A DNA stretch of 64,000 nt, taken from Sindora glabra (lineage: Eukaryota; Streptophyta; Magnoliopsida; Fabales; Fabaceae). Below the pieces are notes generated by a model. That model saw only the letters and a list, made by a program, of their open reading frames with translations. It was not told the DNA's origin and searched no databases. Shown here piece by piece: positions 48,165 through 60,236 of the stretch. Every line of letters starts with the position of its first letter. The first letter of the stretch is position 1. The stretch covers positions 985,343-1,049,342 of the forward strand of contig CM035227.1 in NCBI GenBank assembly GCA_020226215.1. The letters run 5' to 3'. The position numbers and the translations under genes were made by a program.

Positions 48165-51100
48165 GGGACATGCTTCCATTGCGGTTAGACCGAACATTGA
48201 AAAAAAATTGCAAGGTCTATCTAGAAGATCTAAAAAAGAAGAAGAGAAGTGGGACTTCTGCTTCAAGTATGTATGTTATAGAAATTAATATTTTCACTTC
48301 TACATCTTGGGTATTAGATACCAGATGCAATTCTCATATTTGTACAAATGTGCAGAAACTACAAAGGAGTAGGACTCTAGCTAAAGGCGAAGTGGACCTA
48401 CGAGTTGCAATGGAGCAAGAGTTGCTACACTAGCTATAGGGACATATTATCTATCTTTACCTTCTAGTTTAATAATAGAATTAGAGGATTGTTATTTTGT
48501 ACCTGCTATCAGCAGGAATATTATTTCTGTTTCTTGTTTGGATAAGAAAGGTTTTTCATTTATAATAAAGGATAAAAGTTATTTAGTTTATTTAAATGAA
48601 ATGTTTTACTGCAGTGCACAAATGTTCAATGGACTCTATATTCTTAATCTTGAAATGCTTGTCTATAATATAAACACCAAGCAATTTAAATTAAATGATT
48701 TAAATCTAACATATTTCTGGCATTGTCGTTTGGGCCATATAAATGAGAAGCGCATATCCAAGCTCCATAAAGATGGATTCTTGGATTCATTTAATTTTGA
48801 ATCATATGAAATATGCGAATCTTGTTTACTAGGTAAAATGACTAAAGCACCATCCACTGGACACAGTGAAAGGGCTAATGATCTATTAAGTTTCATACAT
48901 ACTGATGTATGTGGGCCTATTAGTTCACCTGCTAGAGGAGGTTTCCAGTACTTGATTACATTTCCTGATGATTTCAGTAGATATGGATATGTATATCTTA
49001 TGAAATACAAATTAGAATCCTTTAAAAAGTTCAAGGAATTCAAGAATGAAGTGCAAAATTAACTTAGCAAAAGTATTAAAACACTTCGATCAGATCGAGG
49101 TAGAGAATACTTAAGCCAAGAATTTGATGACTATCTAAAGGAGTGTGGTATAGTATCACAACTCACTCCACCTAAAACACCACAATGGAATGGTGTTTCA
49201 AAAAAGAGGAATCATACCTTATTAGACATGGTACAATCTATGATGAGTCATATAGATCTTCCAATTTCCTTTTAGGGGCATTCTCTAGAGATAGCTACTT
49301 TTACGCTTAACCGTGTTCCCTCTAAAAGGGTTCAAAAGACTCCATATGAGATATGGACTGGGAAATGTCTCATCTTGTCTTTTATGAAGATTTGGGGTTG
49401 CGAGGCCTATGTAAAACATCAAGTTTCTGATAAGCTTGGACCTAAATTAGATAAGTGTTACTTTGTAGGATATCCAAAGGAAACTAAGGGATACTATTTC
49501 TACAATCTTAGTGAAGGCAAAGTGTTCGTCGCATGAATTGGTATTTTTCTTAAAAGAGAATTTATCTCTAAGAAAAATAGTGGTAGGAAAGTAGAAATCG
49601 AAGAAGTACGAGACTTACAAAGTAATACTGAACCTGTAATAGAGCCTGCATAAAGACCACAAGATGTTGTGCCTTATGAACTAGCTCAAGTAACACAAAA
49701 TCCATGTAGATCTAGTAGGATACGCCATGAGCCCAAGAAATATGAATTTCTTATGACTCAAAATGACGATATTTTGCTCATGAATCAAGATGAGCCTACA
49801 ACCTACCAAAAAGTTATAAAAAAGGCCAGGCTCTGAGAAATGGCTTCAAGCCATGAAATTTGAGATGGATTCCATGTATACTAACCAAGTATGGACTTTG
49901 GTTGATCCACCTGAAGGGGTAAAAGCCATTGGGTGCAAATGGATTTTCAAGAAGAAAATCGACATGGATGGTAATGTGTAGACCTTTAAAGGGCGATTAG
50001 TCGCAAAAGGTTATAGGCAAGTTCATGGTATAGACTATGATAAGACCTATTCCCCAATTGTCATGCTTAAATCGATCCGGATTTTACTTGCTATTGCAGC
50101 TTTTTACAATTATGAAATCTAGCAGATGAATGTCAAAACTGCTTTTCTTAATGGAAAGCTCCTCAAGGATGTGTACATGACACAGCTCGAGGGTTTTATC
50201 ATTCCTAAAACTGCTGGAAAAGTATGTAAGCTACAACGATCCATTTATGGATTAAAGCAAGCTTCACGGAGTTGGAATCTTTATTTTGATGAGGCAATCA
50301 AAGAATTTGATTTCGTCAAAAATGAAGATGAATCTTGTATTTATAAAAGGGTTAGTGGGAGCATAATTATTTTTCTTGTATTATATGTGGATGATATACT
50401 ACTCATTGAAAATGATATCCCTACACTGCAAACAGTAAAGACTTGGTTAGGGAATTATTTCTCGATGAAAGACTTAGGTGAAGCTGCTTATATATTAGGT
50501 ATTAAGATCTATAGAGATAGATCAAGAAAATTGCTTGACCTAAATTAGAGTACATACATAGATAAAGTGTTAAAACAATTTAACATGCAAGAATCCAAAA
50601 GAGGATTTTTGCCTATGTCGCATGGCATAAATTTGTCCAAAACTCAATGTCCTTCGACACAATATGAGAAAGACGGCGTGAATAAGATACCATATGCATC
50701 AACAATTAGATCTATCATGTATGCCACAATATGTACTCGTCCTGATGTCTTGTATGCTTTAAGCATGACGAGTAGGTACCAGTTAAATCCAGGTGAACAT
50801 CACTGTCCTTCGACACAATATGAGAAAGACCGCATGAATAAGATACCATATGCATCAACAATTAGATCTATCATGTATGCCACAATATGTACTCGTCCTG
50901 ATGTCTCGTATGCTTTAAGCATGACGAACAGGTACCAGTTAAATCCAGGTGAACATCACTGGACTGTCGTTAAGAATATCCTTAAGTACTTAAGAAGGAC
51001 TAAGAATTCGTTCTTAATATATGGAGGAGAAGAAGGACTTGTTCTAAAAGGTTACAATGATGCCAGTTTCCAATCCGACAAGGATAACTTTAGATCGCAG

Positions 51101-51522
51101 TCAGGTTATGTATTTAGCCTAAATGGTAGTGCTATGTGCTGGAAGAGTTCAAAGCAAGAAACAGTGGCTGACTCTACTACAGAGGCTGAGTATATTGTTG
51201 CTTTTGATGCGTCAAAAGAGGCTGTTTAGATTAAAAAGTTCATTACTGAACTTGGCATTGTTCCTAGCATTGCAAACCAGTGGATCTTTATTGTGACAAC
51301 AATGGAGCCATTGCACAAGCCAAGGAACCTAGATCTCACCAGCAATCCAAACATATACTTAGGCGTTTCTATCTCATTCAAGAAATCATTGATAGAGGAG
51401 ATGTGAAGATATGTAAAGTACCAATTGACGATAATATCGCCGACCTATTAAGAAAACCTTTAGCGCAAAAAAAGCATGATGGTCATACTATGTCACTTAG
51501 TATTAGATACATGAGTGATTGA
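48165..51522 (+). pseudogene. copia pol remnant (zinc knuckle, protease, integrase, RT, RNase H)
   Basis: Order: zinc knuckle at about 48171 (CFHCG, then a stop), protease region with WVLDTRC near 48310, integrase zinc region CRLGHINEKRISKL ... CESCLLGKM (48720-48840), integrase core with HTDVCGP (48898) and LRSDRGREYLSQEF (about 49085), where the expected catalytic Glu after PQWNGVS is Lys (about 49203). Then RT with NVKTAFLNGKLL (50129) and an intact YVDD box (about 50386), and RNase H with TEAEYIVAF (about 51180). Stops or shifts occur near 48189, 48430, 49060, 49275, 49535, 49650, 49830, 49980, 50120, 50546 and 51227. Contains a 156-bp in-frame tandem duplication. Confidence 0.88.
50648..50959 (+). 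repeat. 156-bp in-frame tandem duplication in the RT-RNase H region
   Basis: 50648-50803 and 50804-50959 are adjacent direct copies differing at five positions by my count (for example GACGGCGTG versus GACCGCATG). The unit is exactly 52 codons, so the frame is kept through both copies. Both encode the ICTRPDV(L/S)YALSMT(S/N)RYQLNPGEHH stretch found once in the family. Confidence 0.95.
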
Positions 51523-51529
51523 CTCTAGT

Positions 51530-51542
51530 TCGAGTGGGAGAT
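51530..51542 (+). other. Polypurine tract of the copia element
   Basis: A GAGTGGGAGAT stretch lies directly before the TGTTGGTG start of the 3' LTR, the expected position of the plus-strand primer. Confidence 0.75.
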
Positions 51543-53196
51543 TGTTGGTGTGTATCCTAGGAACCAATCATATAGATGATTGAAATAATATACAATGTAT
51601 TATGTTTTATTTCAGGCAATGCAATTATTATATTTTATTTTTAATTTTGTGCAATTTATAACTTAATATAATAATTATTCCTGGAATAATTTTACTATTC
51701 CTAAAATGCCTTTAGTTAAGTATTATTACAAAAGGGATAGTAATAGTACATCGAGACTGACATGTATAGTGATTGATGATTATGAATCATGGATATGTGA
51801 TATCAAGTCAATACATGAGTACATTGTTAGTGAACGGATGTACTAGACTGACCCAATATGAAAATACTGCATGGATAAGACTTGTGTCATTAGTAGTTCT
51901 TATATGGTCACAATTACATATAATCCTTTGACTTGAAGTCATTACGGTTCCCTACATGAAGGGTTACTCACTTTAATGTCGTCCTATGTCACCTTTAATC
52001 AGGATGACAAGTAGGGCGTTGATTGGGTGTGTCACAAATCATGCAGAGGGAAGTGAGTGATGTAGATGGAATTTTGTTACTCTTATAAAAAAGAGATCTA
52101 CCCTTTGGCTCTTTGATTGAGTAAGACTTAGAAATGCATGGCCATGCTCAAATGAATCAATATGTGATATTGATCATTTGTTTTGAAGTCTACTCAATAT
52201 TAAGAAATATAAATTGAACTTTGATAAGGATGACACTTTCCATACCTCCAATTTAATTTGGATATTATTACAAAAGGGATTATGATGCAAAACATTGATC
52301 ATGTATTAGGTGGATGTCAAATCACGGATATTCTTTTTACTACTTGAGTGGCAGTGATGTATTGCTGATACCGCTCACTATCTATGGCTCAAAAATGAGT
52401 CATTATTAACGTAATAAGAACTTACATGGTCATACAAAAGAAGTAAGAATAAGACAATAATTAATTGGACTTTAATTATATTAATATCCAATTAATTGGA
52501 CTTATTTTTATGCATATATATATTATTAAATAATAATATATTTTTATATAATAAATATAATTATTATGTGATATTATTTGATATTAAAGTAATATCAAAT
52601 ATTTACATTATCAGATATTAGATAAATATATTATGAGATAATATAATTTTAATATTTGATAACTATATACAATTATCTAATATAAGATATTTATACTATG
52701 AGATAATATTATTATCTAATATTAGATAATTAATAGATAAGTCATATCTCTCCTCATTATCTCTAGGATAAGGATAAGATGAGTTGTTAAGTGTGATTAG
52801 AATTTTAAAAGTATTATCTTAGTAGGACTAAGATTGTGGCTTGCCTAAGTTTTATAAAATGGGACTTGAGGGTAGCACTTTCAATATACGCTTATAACTT
52901 CCACAAAATCCTAAATCACTCAGAAAACATCCAATCCTAAATCCTATAGAGAAAAACACATCCTAGAAGATTCGTGGAGGATGAGAGGTCGTTGTTCACT
53001 CCGTGTAGATATTGTAGAGATGTCGTACCTTCCGGCCGGCGTTTGATTCATCCGCTCTCAAGTTTTGATCAGTAGAAACACAAGTGCGTAATAGGTAAAA
53101 TCCTAATTATTGATTTATGCTTTTTACATAAATCCTAGGTAGAATTCTGATCAAATTTTGAATTTTCACTACATGTGATAATCCGAATTCCCATCA
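51543..53196 (+). repeat. Third LTR copy (3' LTR), complete
   Basis: 1654 bp, from TGTTGGTGTGTATCC to CCCATCA. It shares with LTR 1 the ATTTGATAACTATATACAAT segment and the TTTTATTTTTAATTTTGTG stretch that LTR 2 lacks. Followed by GTTGG, the right target copy. Confidence 0.92.
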
Positions 53197-53770
53197 GTTG
53201 GATCTTTTCCCTTTAAATTACAAATTCTTGTATGACATTTTCTTCTTGTTTATGATTCCAATTAGAAAATTGCAATCTTACTTGTTGTTGCAATTCTTAA
53301 GACTAAAAAACTTTTGAGCTTTGGATAGATATAATTAAATGAAGGCTAATATAATTCTCAAAAAAAGAATAAATTTATTTTTTTTCATTCTATATATAAC
53401 TTTATCATAATAATTGAAGAAAAATTTAGCAATTAATAGTCTTTTCATCTTTGACTAAGAAGAAACTTTTCTCAAACCTATTTGATCTCTATATTTCTTT
53501 AATTTTCTCCATCAATTCTTAGCATCATAAATTAATTTGTAAGATATAAGGTGGACTCAATCAAGATCTGAAATTTCTTTGATCTCAAAGTAACATTCAT
53601 GATCCACTAACCAATGAATAAATTCTTATTTGAAGAAATATCCATTAAAATGGTTTTTATTAAAAATCAAACATAAAAACACCATCCTATCAGCCAGCAT
53701 CAAGAGGATTGCTTTGTACACAGCCATTGTTACAAGCCATCAAATAAGGCAAGTCCTTGCTTTGATGCCA

Positions 53771-54161
53771 CCTAATATGGGTTGGAAATGCAAACATAGG
53801 AACTAGATAATGCTGTAGCTAATGACCTAGAATCCATTAGGAAAATAATTCTAGAATCCACTAGAAAAAAGGAAAAACTTCTTTAATACCACTAGAATAA
53901 GAAACATATGGTGTATCATGTTTTACATATTAAAGTTTTATTTATAAGCATGATAAAACTCTTTCAACAAATAAATATCCTTCTCAAATACTTCTAACCC
54001 ATATAGTATCCTACTAAAACTTTAATTTTACATTATTTATACTAAAATAACTTTAAATAATTAAAAAAATACCCTAAAGATAATAACTATAAAAATTACA
54101 AGATAATTATGAAAATTCAAAGCTGGTTATGATTGACACATATGCTTCATCCTATATAACA
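53771..54161 (-). repeat. Right LTR (5' LTR) of the small minus-strand element
   Basis: Follows the decayed primer-binding site complement GCTTTGATGCCA. On the minus strand it starts TGTTATATAGGATGAAG and ends near CCCATATTAGG. Direct-repeat partner of 41564-41886. Confidence 0.6.
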
Positions 54162-55389
54162 TATGGTGTTAATGTGGATTGTTGATTGGGTTATCCATTA
54201 GCACGTGATAGTTTTTAATTAACTAGCTTATGATATAAAAGTGATGTGGTAACCTAGTAGCATGTGATGCTGATGTGGATTGCTAATTAAGTGTTATTTG
54301 TTAACACTAAATTTTATATACTAATTATTTTTAGCCTTTTAAACCCATCTACAATGGTAATTTTCTAGAAAAATGATTAAAAGTGATCAATCCATGCTTA
54401 GCCAAATTGAAACTCCAATAAGCCAAGTTATTAAAATCAAGCTAATTTTAAATTAATTTAGTTGAACTAGCAGCACAAGGAAGCAACAATACAAGAAAGC
54501 AAGAATTAGTTGCTCTGATGCTAAATGGTTTAAAAGCTAAAAGAAAAGCTTTAGAAATATAAGAGAATTCTTAAGTTTTAAGTTGTGTAAAAAATGAGAG
54601 ATACAATACCTTATTTATAGGTTTAAAGTGGGCAAAAGAAACTATTAAAATAATATAAAATAAACACTTAGGTTTTAAGTATTCTTGAAAAGCAAGTATT
54701 TTTAAGGAATAAATAAGAAAATCTTAAAGAATTTTAAATATGATGAAATAAAGTAATTTTAGGCTACTATGACTTGCTAATGGACTTGCAAACTTAATCC
54801 ATTCTTTCTTTGGAGTTTACAATTCTTGGCTAAGAACATATTAAGAAAACAAGGCAATTAGTATCTAAATAAATTTGTGAAATTACAATGAATATTTGGT
54901 AGGTAATACTTCCCAAACATAAGTCGGCAATAATAATAAACCATTCCATACTACCTTGTGTTGAATTAAGCAGGGCAATTTCAGTATTTATAAAAAATAA
55001 TCCATTGCTACATAAGACCTTTATGTTTAATGCACCTTGAAAACACCATATAGTATACAAATGGTCTTTCACTAATAAATTAGAGAATCCCTTTGCATGT
55101 AAGCCGTTTGTCTAATGTAAGTATTCTGTAACATTTGCTTCCTATTAATGAAGGTAATTAGCATTTCAGGAGACTCCTTAATGACAATGGCCAAAGTATC
55201 TCTCAATAATTTCAATTGGTGTTATACCTTTAGAAAAATTAGGATTTATTTTATCTATTTTGTTAATATTTTATATATATTTCAATTAATTAATTATTGT
55301 GGATATGGTTATGATGAGATTTTAGGTAAAGAAAATTGAGTTTTTTCATGAAAATGGGAAAAATAAAATTGAATATAAAATAGTATATA
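54162..55389. other. Intergenic with a second decayed primer-binding-site/LTR edge
   Basis: GCTCTGATGCTA at about 54512 again resembles a reversed tRNA-Met primer-binding site, followed by about 280 bp that could be an LTR (minus strand); no partner was found. Two similar GATGTGGATTG(T/C)TAATTAAG-type phrases lie at about 54170 and 54280. Frames at 54830-55072 and 55148-55339 have no motif. Confidence 0.35.
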
Positions 55390-55990
55390 ATTAGATTTAG
55401 GTAGGTGTGTATAGAGAAAATTTAAAGATCAGTTTTTTTATTTTACCCTTGCCTAACCCTAATTTTACCAAAATACCCTTAAGGCATTTAAAAGCCCTAA
55501 AGCTTATTTCTTTCTCCATTTCCTTGCTACTAAGCTCGGTTTCCCCTCCCTTCTTGCTTCCTAACTTCATTTTCACTCAATCTTAGCAACAATCAATCAA
55601 GAAATCTAAGCATCACTCTTTCAATTAATTTAAGGTAATCTTTCAAAACATCTAAGTTTTGAATGAGAGTTTTATGAAAAAGGGGTTGTAGGGAGGAATT
55701 AGGGATTCAAGTTTATCTTTTTTATTTTGTGTTGGATAGGGTGATCAATCTATAATTCAATCTTCCTTTAGCTTTCTTTATATTTAGGTAAGTAGATAAT
55801 CTACTTATGATACTTGAATTATAGGATTTTATGCTATTTAAGCATTTATTTTGAATGTTTATGAACTTGATAATTGCATGAATAAAGTTTTTACTAATGT
55901 GGAATCTTTGTTATATTTAGGTAGGACAATAGGTATGAATGTTGTATGATTATCAATTTTGGAAATGCATTATTGAATGTTGAATGTGTG
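55390..55990 (+). repeat. LTR-like remnant (plus orientation)
   Basis: Contains AAAATACCCTTAAGGCATTTAAAAGCCCTAAAGC, in part a TTTAAAAGCCCTAA motif, then a C/T-rich stretch and GTAAGTAGATAATCTACTTA near 55788. This layout (promoter-like box, pyrimidine-rich leader, splice-donor-like site) resembles the transcribed part of plant Ty3-type LTRs and matches 36330-37000 in inverted orientation. Confidence 0.4.
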
Positions 55991-57432
55991 AGAAAATGAT
56001 TAAACATTTTTAGTGACTTTGACATAATAGCTCACTTTGCTGCTCCATAGAACTTTTCAAAATAATCTTTTACAATTTTGGATATGAGATAAATAAATAA
56101 TCTAAGCAAAAAGGAGAAATACATAAGAAATTATAACCAAAGAGAATTGATACATATTTACAAGCAGACAATGTAGAAAAATTAGAAACTTTCAAGAATC
56201 AATAGTATATAGCCATGTGCATAGCCTTTCTATAGCAAATACTTAAGGTGAATAGTAACAAGGTTTTACTTTTAGTATTATATAGATATATAAGAATAAA
56301 AAGATAGCAATCTAATGCAAAAAGTCAAACAAATTTAACTTAAATGTGACCTTAAGAAGTGGAGATAAACTGCTTGATTTATAAATAAAAAAAAGCCAAT
56401 TTGGATAACACATTAAAAGAATCTCGAATCCAATAATGATAAATAACTATATATTAGATTTAAATTTCTTTTTAAAATCCATAAATCAATAACTTTCTAA
56501 AACAGCCCTTATAAAACCTTTGCAGATAGCCATATTGATATAAGATATAACGTGTTTTTAACATGGCCAAAATAACTAGCTTCTACATGTGAAAAATAAA
56601 ATAAAATAAAGAAAAGAAGAAAAACATTATAATCAAGAAAAAAACCTTTGTTGAAAGCCAAAAGCCATCAATATGACGAACAAATAATATAGCCATAAAA
56701 CTAAGTGAAAATTATAAAAAAATGAGAAAATTTTGTGAGAAATATTTTGCTTGAACTAAGAAAATCAAGGAGAGGGAAAAAAAGAAAAAGACACCAAAAG
56801 TGCTTCTATTTTGTATATCCTCCTTAATAGGAGAAAGGCAGGAAAGAAATGTTAAGTGTGATCAGTGTAGTAGGCCATTTAGCAAATAAGTTAATAGGAA
56901 GTCGACAGAGTTACAAGTAACTAACTGTTTTCCACATCAAATGAACAGTAGCAACTTCTTCCTTCTAATATTATATAGATTTGGTCGGGCTTTCTATAAT
57001 AACGTAGCTTCCATGAAGATTTAACATATGACGTTAAGTTTGCTTGCCGAGCCTTTTGGACTTCTCTGAAGTTAATCCTCTTTTATATTTAGAAGGTTAA
57101 TGAATTTTTTTTATTTTGTTAATCAATTAACTTAGCTATTTTCTTGCTATAATATAACAAGTTGAATATTTTCTTTTTTAAGGTGATGTTTTATTTATAA
57201 AAGTTTTTCTATTTTTAAAATTTTTTAAGAAATCATATATTTTTTATGGTTGATTCAAATTTTAAAAAAATAATTTAGAAATTCTCACAATAAAAGTATT
57301 TTTATGGAGTGATGGATATCTTTATATTATTATTAGAAAGGCTTACTAATATAAAATAACCATATTTCAAATTCTTTTACTTCAATTCAACCCATTATTT
57401 CCTATCATGTTTGGCTATCGGCAATTTTCACT
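55991..57432. other. Intergenic; nothing firmly recognised
   Basis: 56000-57060 is A-rich on the + strand with words such as AAGCCAAAAGCCATCAA; it could be the reverse of a transcribed region but has no frame or splice structure I can support. Confidence 0.35.
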
Positions 57433-58160
57433 TAATGTGTATTTAGCGTAACAAATAAGTTAACTTATAACTTATTAACTTATTAATATGATTAATAAAT
57501 TATAAATTAACTTGTAAATGTGTTTAGCATAGTAACTAATATTAGCTTATTAGATTTAATCTCATAAGTTACTCAAAGTAGCTTATAATGGGTAACTATT
57601 TATTTTTTCTAAATTTATCCTTCTATTTTTAATTAAATGATATCTATATCCTAACCTTATAAATCTACATTCCTCAAATATTTTTTAGAATACGATCTGC
57701 CTCTTAGCTGTCTATTTCAACAAATGCATTAAAGCATTATTTTAAAAAATAAATAAATACTATTTTTGCGTCAAATATATGCAATCAATATTATTTTCTT
57801 TTATTCTTTGACTAGTGATTTGGCTACACTAATTTTATCAAAATGCATTGATTAACTAAAAAATAAAATAAATAAATAAAATATAATGTTATAAAATATA
57901 ATTAATTATAATTTAAATAATTATATTTTTATTTTAAATATCTTAATTATATTAATATAACTTAGTCTCTAAAAAAATAAATTAATTTATTTCTTACATC
58001 TATTAGAATAATATATCCTTTTACATTTTTTTATATTTTTTAACTACTTCAATAACTAATCTTACTAAATATTTTTAATATAATTAATTAACTTATTAAC
58101 TATATGTAATTCATCAGTTTTATGCTAACTTATCAACTAGATGTGCCAAATAAAGCCTTA
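57433..58160. mobile_element. Possible hAT-like non-autonomous element, about 730 bp
   Basis: The left end TAATGTGTATTTAGCGTAAC (57433) and the reverse complement of the right end (TAAGGCTTTATTTGGCACAT, ending about 58160) are imperfect inverted repeats. Both sides carry AACTTATTAACTTATTAA-type motifs. It is similar in style to 23094-23777. No target duplication was seen. Confidence 0.45.
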
Positions 58161-59534
58161 ACATCATTAACTATCCTTTTCATTTGTCATTGTTAATCAT
58201 TGCCTATCATCAATGATGGCTTGTTACTATCTATTATTAAAGGATCTTAATTAAGGATGACAAAATTTTTCCTTGCAAATTTTACCTTAATAAGGCATGA
58301 ATATAATAGAAAAAATTGCTTTATGGGGTAAGACGTAAGGTAGGTTTTTGCCCTGAAATAGATTAGGGGCACAAAGTAATACTAATGCAATTTGTCCTAT
58401 AGAGCTCCACAAATGTAAAATTATAAATTTAATTTTTTTAGTAATTTGATTATTTAAAATACTTTTTAATAATTTTATTTTAAATTTAATTATTATATCA
58501 AAATAAAAAAAGAAAACTAATAAATAAAATAATTCTAATTGTTAAGTCTCACTATCCTAAACTAGAAAGTCACTCTTAAATAGGAAAAAGGACTGGGCAA
58601 TTGCTCTACTTGTTAATGTTAACGCCAATAGAAGAGCTCTTTACTTGTGCTAGCAGACAACAAGCTTGAGAAAGGTAAGCTTTCTTATTGCAATTTCGAT
58701 TTCATTTTTGTATCAAAACTATTTAGTTTCTCATACTATGCTATTTACTTGTTGCAATTACAATTTCAATTTCATGTGTAATTGACAAATATTTTTCTTG
58801 AATTAGACATATCATACTTTTTGATACCAAAAATGCCATGTTAATTTAGGGTCAAGATTAAAACGGATCAGAACCTAAATTACAATTTAGAAAACCTAGG
58901 GAACACTTTTATCATTACAATTTATAAAGTTATTGGCTATAACTCAACTTGGGAAAAGGTAGAAATATGTTCAGACCTCTAACTAATAAGGATTTCTTTA
59001 ACTAGTTGGATATGGTAGTGTTATTAAATTAGCTTGTGCCATTAGTGTAAAAGATGACTAAAGGGAATAAATCCTTGAAAGGTATTATATATTAAAAATT
59101 AGAAATAGATCCTAAATTATATAAGTAAAATGAAAACATGAAAACTTGATAAAAATATTTAATGTTATTTTATAAAATTAACTAGGTATTAATTTAATAT
59201 TTCTCTTAATTGATACATCATGTATCCTTACTATTTTACTTGTAATTTGAGATTTTTAACTAAATTATGTGTATTTCTAGACTTATATGTTAAAACTATA
59301 TTGAATATTATATGTCATCTCTATTTAAATTTCAAATATGTAAGATTTAAAAATTTTTATCAAAATTTTCTATTATTTTCTACTTTTGCAAATTTTTTTG
59401 TGAGGCACTAATGCCTTGTGGTTCACGAGGACAATATCCTAACTTACCTATCCTGTAGAGCTAAGCAAATTTAAGGCAAATGGTGAAAAGTGTGAGGCTT
59501 GACAATTTAAGGTAAATCTGTTCCAATTCTACAT
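58161..59534. other. Intergenic; nothing recognised
   Basis: TTGCAATT(T/A)C(G/A)ATTTCATTT occurs twice (about 58688 and 58754). The frame at 59220-59411 has no motif. Confidence 0.4.
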
Positions 59535-60236
59535 TCCCATTCTACCCTACCATAATCCTTAATCTTAATTCAACTTTTATTAGCTACAAGAGTGAACACT
59601 AATGTGAAGTAAATACTAATTTTGAAAGGCTGTCACACTTATAGTTTTACTGATGTTTGTAGTTCAAATTTCAAGCATACATTTAATTCTCTACCATATT
59701 TAGCTCTAGGTTTTACAATAGTTAGAATCTCTTTAGAGATGCTGACATTGGATGTCTAGGATACTAGTTTTATCGTTCTACCCCACTATCATCCCTAATC
59801 TTAATTCGACTTTTATTAGCACAAGAGTGAATGCCAATGTGAAGTAGATACTAATTTTGAAAAGCTGTAGCACTTATGGTTTTACTGATGTTTGTAGTTC
59901 AAATTTCAAGCGTACATTTAATTCTCTACCATATTTAGCTCTAAGTTTTATAGTAGTTAAAATCTCTTTAGGGATGCTAACATTAGATGTCTAGGATATT
60001 AGTTTTATCATTCTACCCCACTATCATCCCTAATCTTAATTTGACTTTTATTAGCTACAAGAGTGAATGCTAATGTGAAGTAGATACTAGTTTTGAAAGG
60101 CTGTAACACTTATGGTTTTACTGATGTTTACAGTTCAAATTTCAAACATACATTTAATTCTTTACCATATTAATCTCTAGGTTTTACTGTAGTTAGAATC
60201 ATTTTAGAAATGCTAACATTAGATTTTTGGGATGCA
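59535..60236. repeat. Tandem repeat, about 236 bp, three copies
   Basis: The AATCTTAATT landmark recurs at 59561, 59797 and 60032 (periods 236 and 235). Each unit contains TTCTACCC(T/C)AC, ACTTTTATTAGC, AATGTGAAGTA, ACTTATGGTTTTACTGATGT or ACTTATAGTTTTACTGATGT, TTCAAATTTCAA and GATGCT(G/A)ACATT(G/A)GAT. Copies differ by several percent. No open frame runs through them. Confidence 0.92.

Larger units (their letters stand above)
42308..53196 (+). mobile_element. Ty1/copia retrotransposon with three LTR copies
   Basis: A 10.9-kb insertion bounded by TGTTAGTG at the left and CCCATCA at the right, with near-matching 5-bp target copies outside. Layout: truncated LTR (42308-43760), complete LTR (43761-45353), tRNA-Met primer-binding site, 2.1-kb leader, broken gag and pol, polypurine tract, and 3' LTR (51543-53196). 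Pol has the copia order protease-integrase-RT-RNase H. It is inserted in the interior of the small minus-strand LTR element. Confidence 0.9.
41564..54161 (-). mobile_element. Small LTR retrotransposon (minus strand) split by the copia insertion
   Basis: Two direct repeats of about 320-390 bp (41564-41886 and 53771-54161) flank only about 1 kb of internal sequence once the inserted copia element (42308-53196) is removed. The right repeat is preceded by GCTTTGATGCCA (53759-53770), a slightly decayed complement of the tRNA-Met primer-binding site, so the right repeat is the 5' LTR on the minus strand. Next to the left repeat is an A/G-rich tract on the minus strand, a plausible polypurine tract. 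The interior has no recognisable gag or pol, so it resembles a non-autonomous (TRIM/LARD-like) element. Ends are approximate. Confidence 0.55.

Noticed and set aside
42308..53196. Endogenous pararetrovirus or envelope-bearing retrovirus
   Set aside because: The integrase-before-RT order, tRNA-Met primer site and LTRs fit Ty1/copia, and there is no additional frame after RNase H.
59535..60236. CRISPR-like array
   Set aside because: Units are long, contiguous and without spacers, and this is a plant nuclear sequence.
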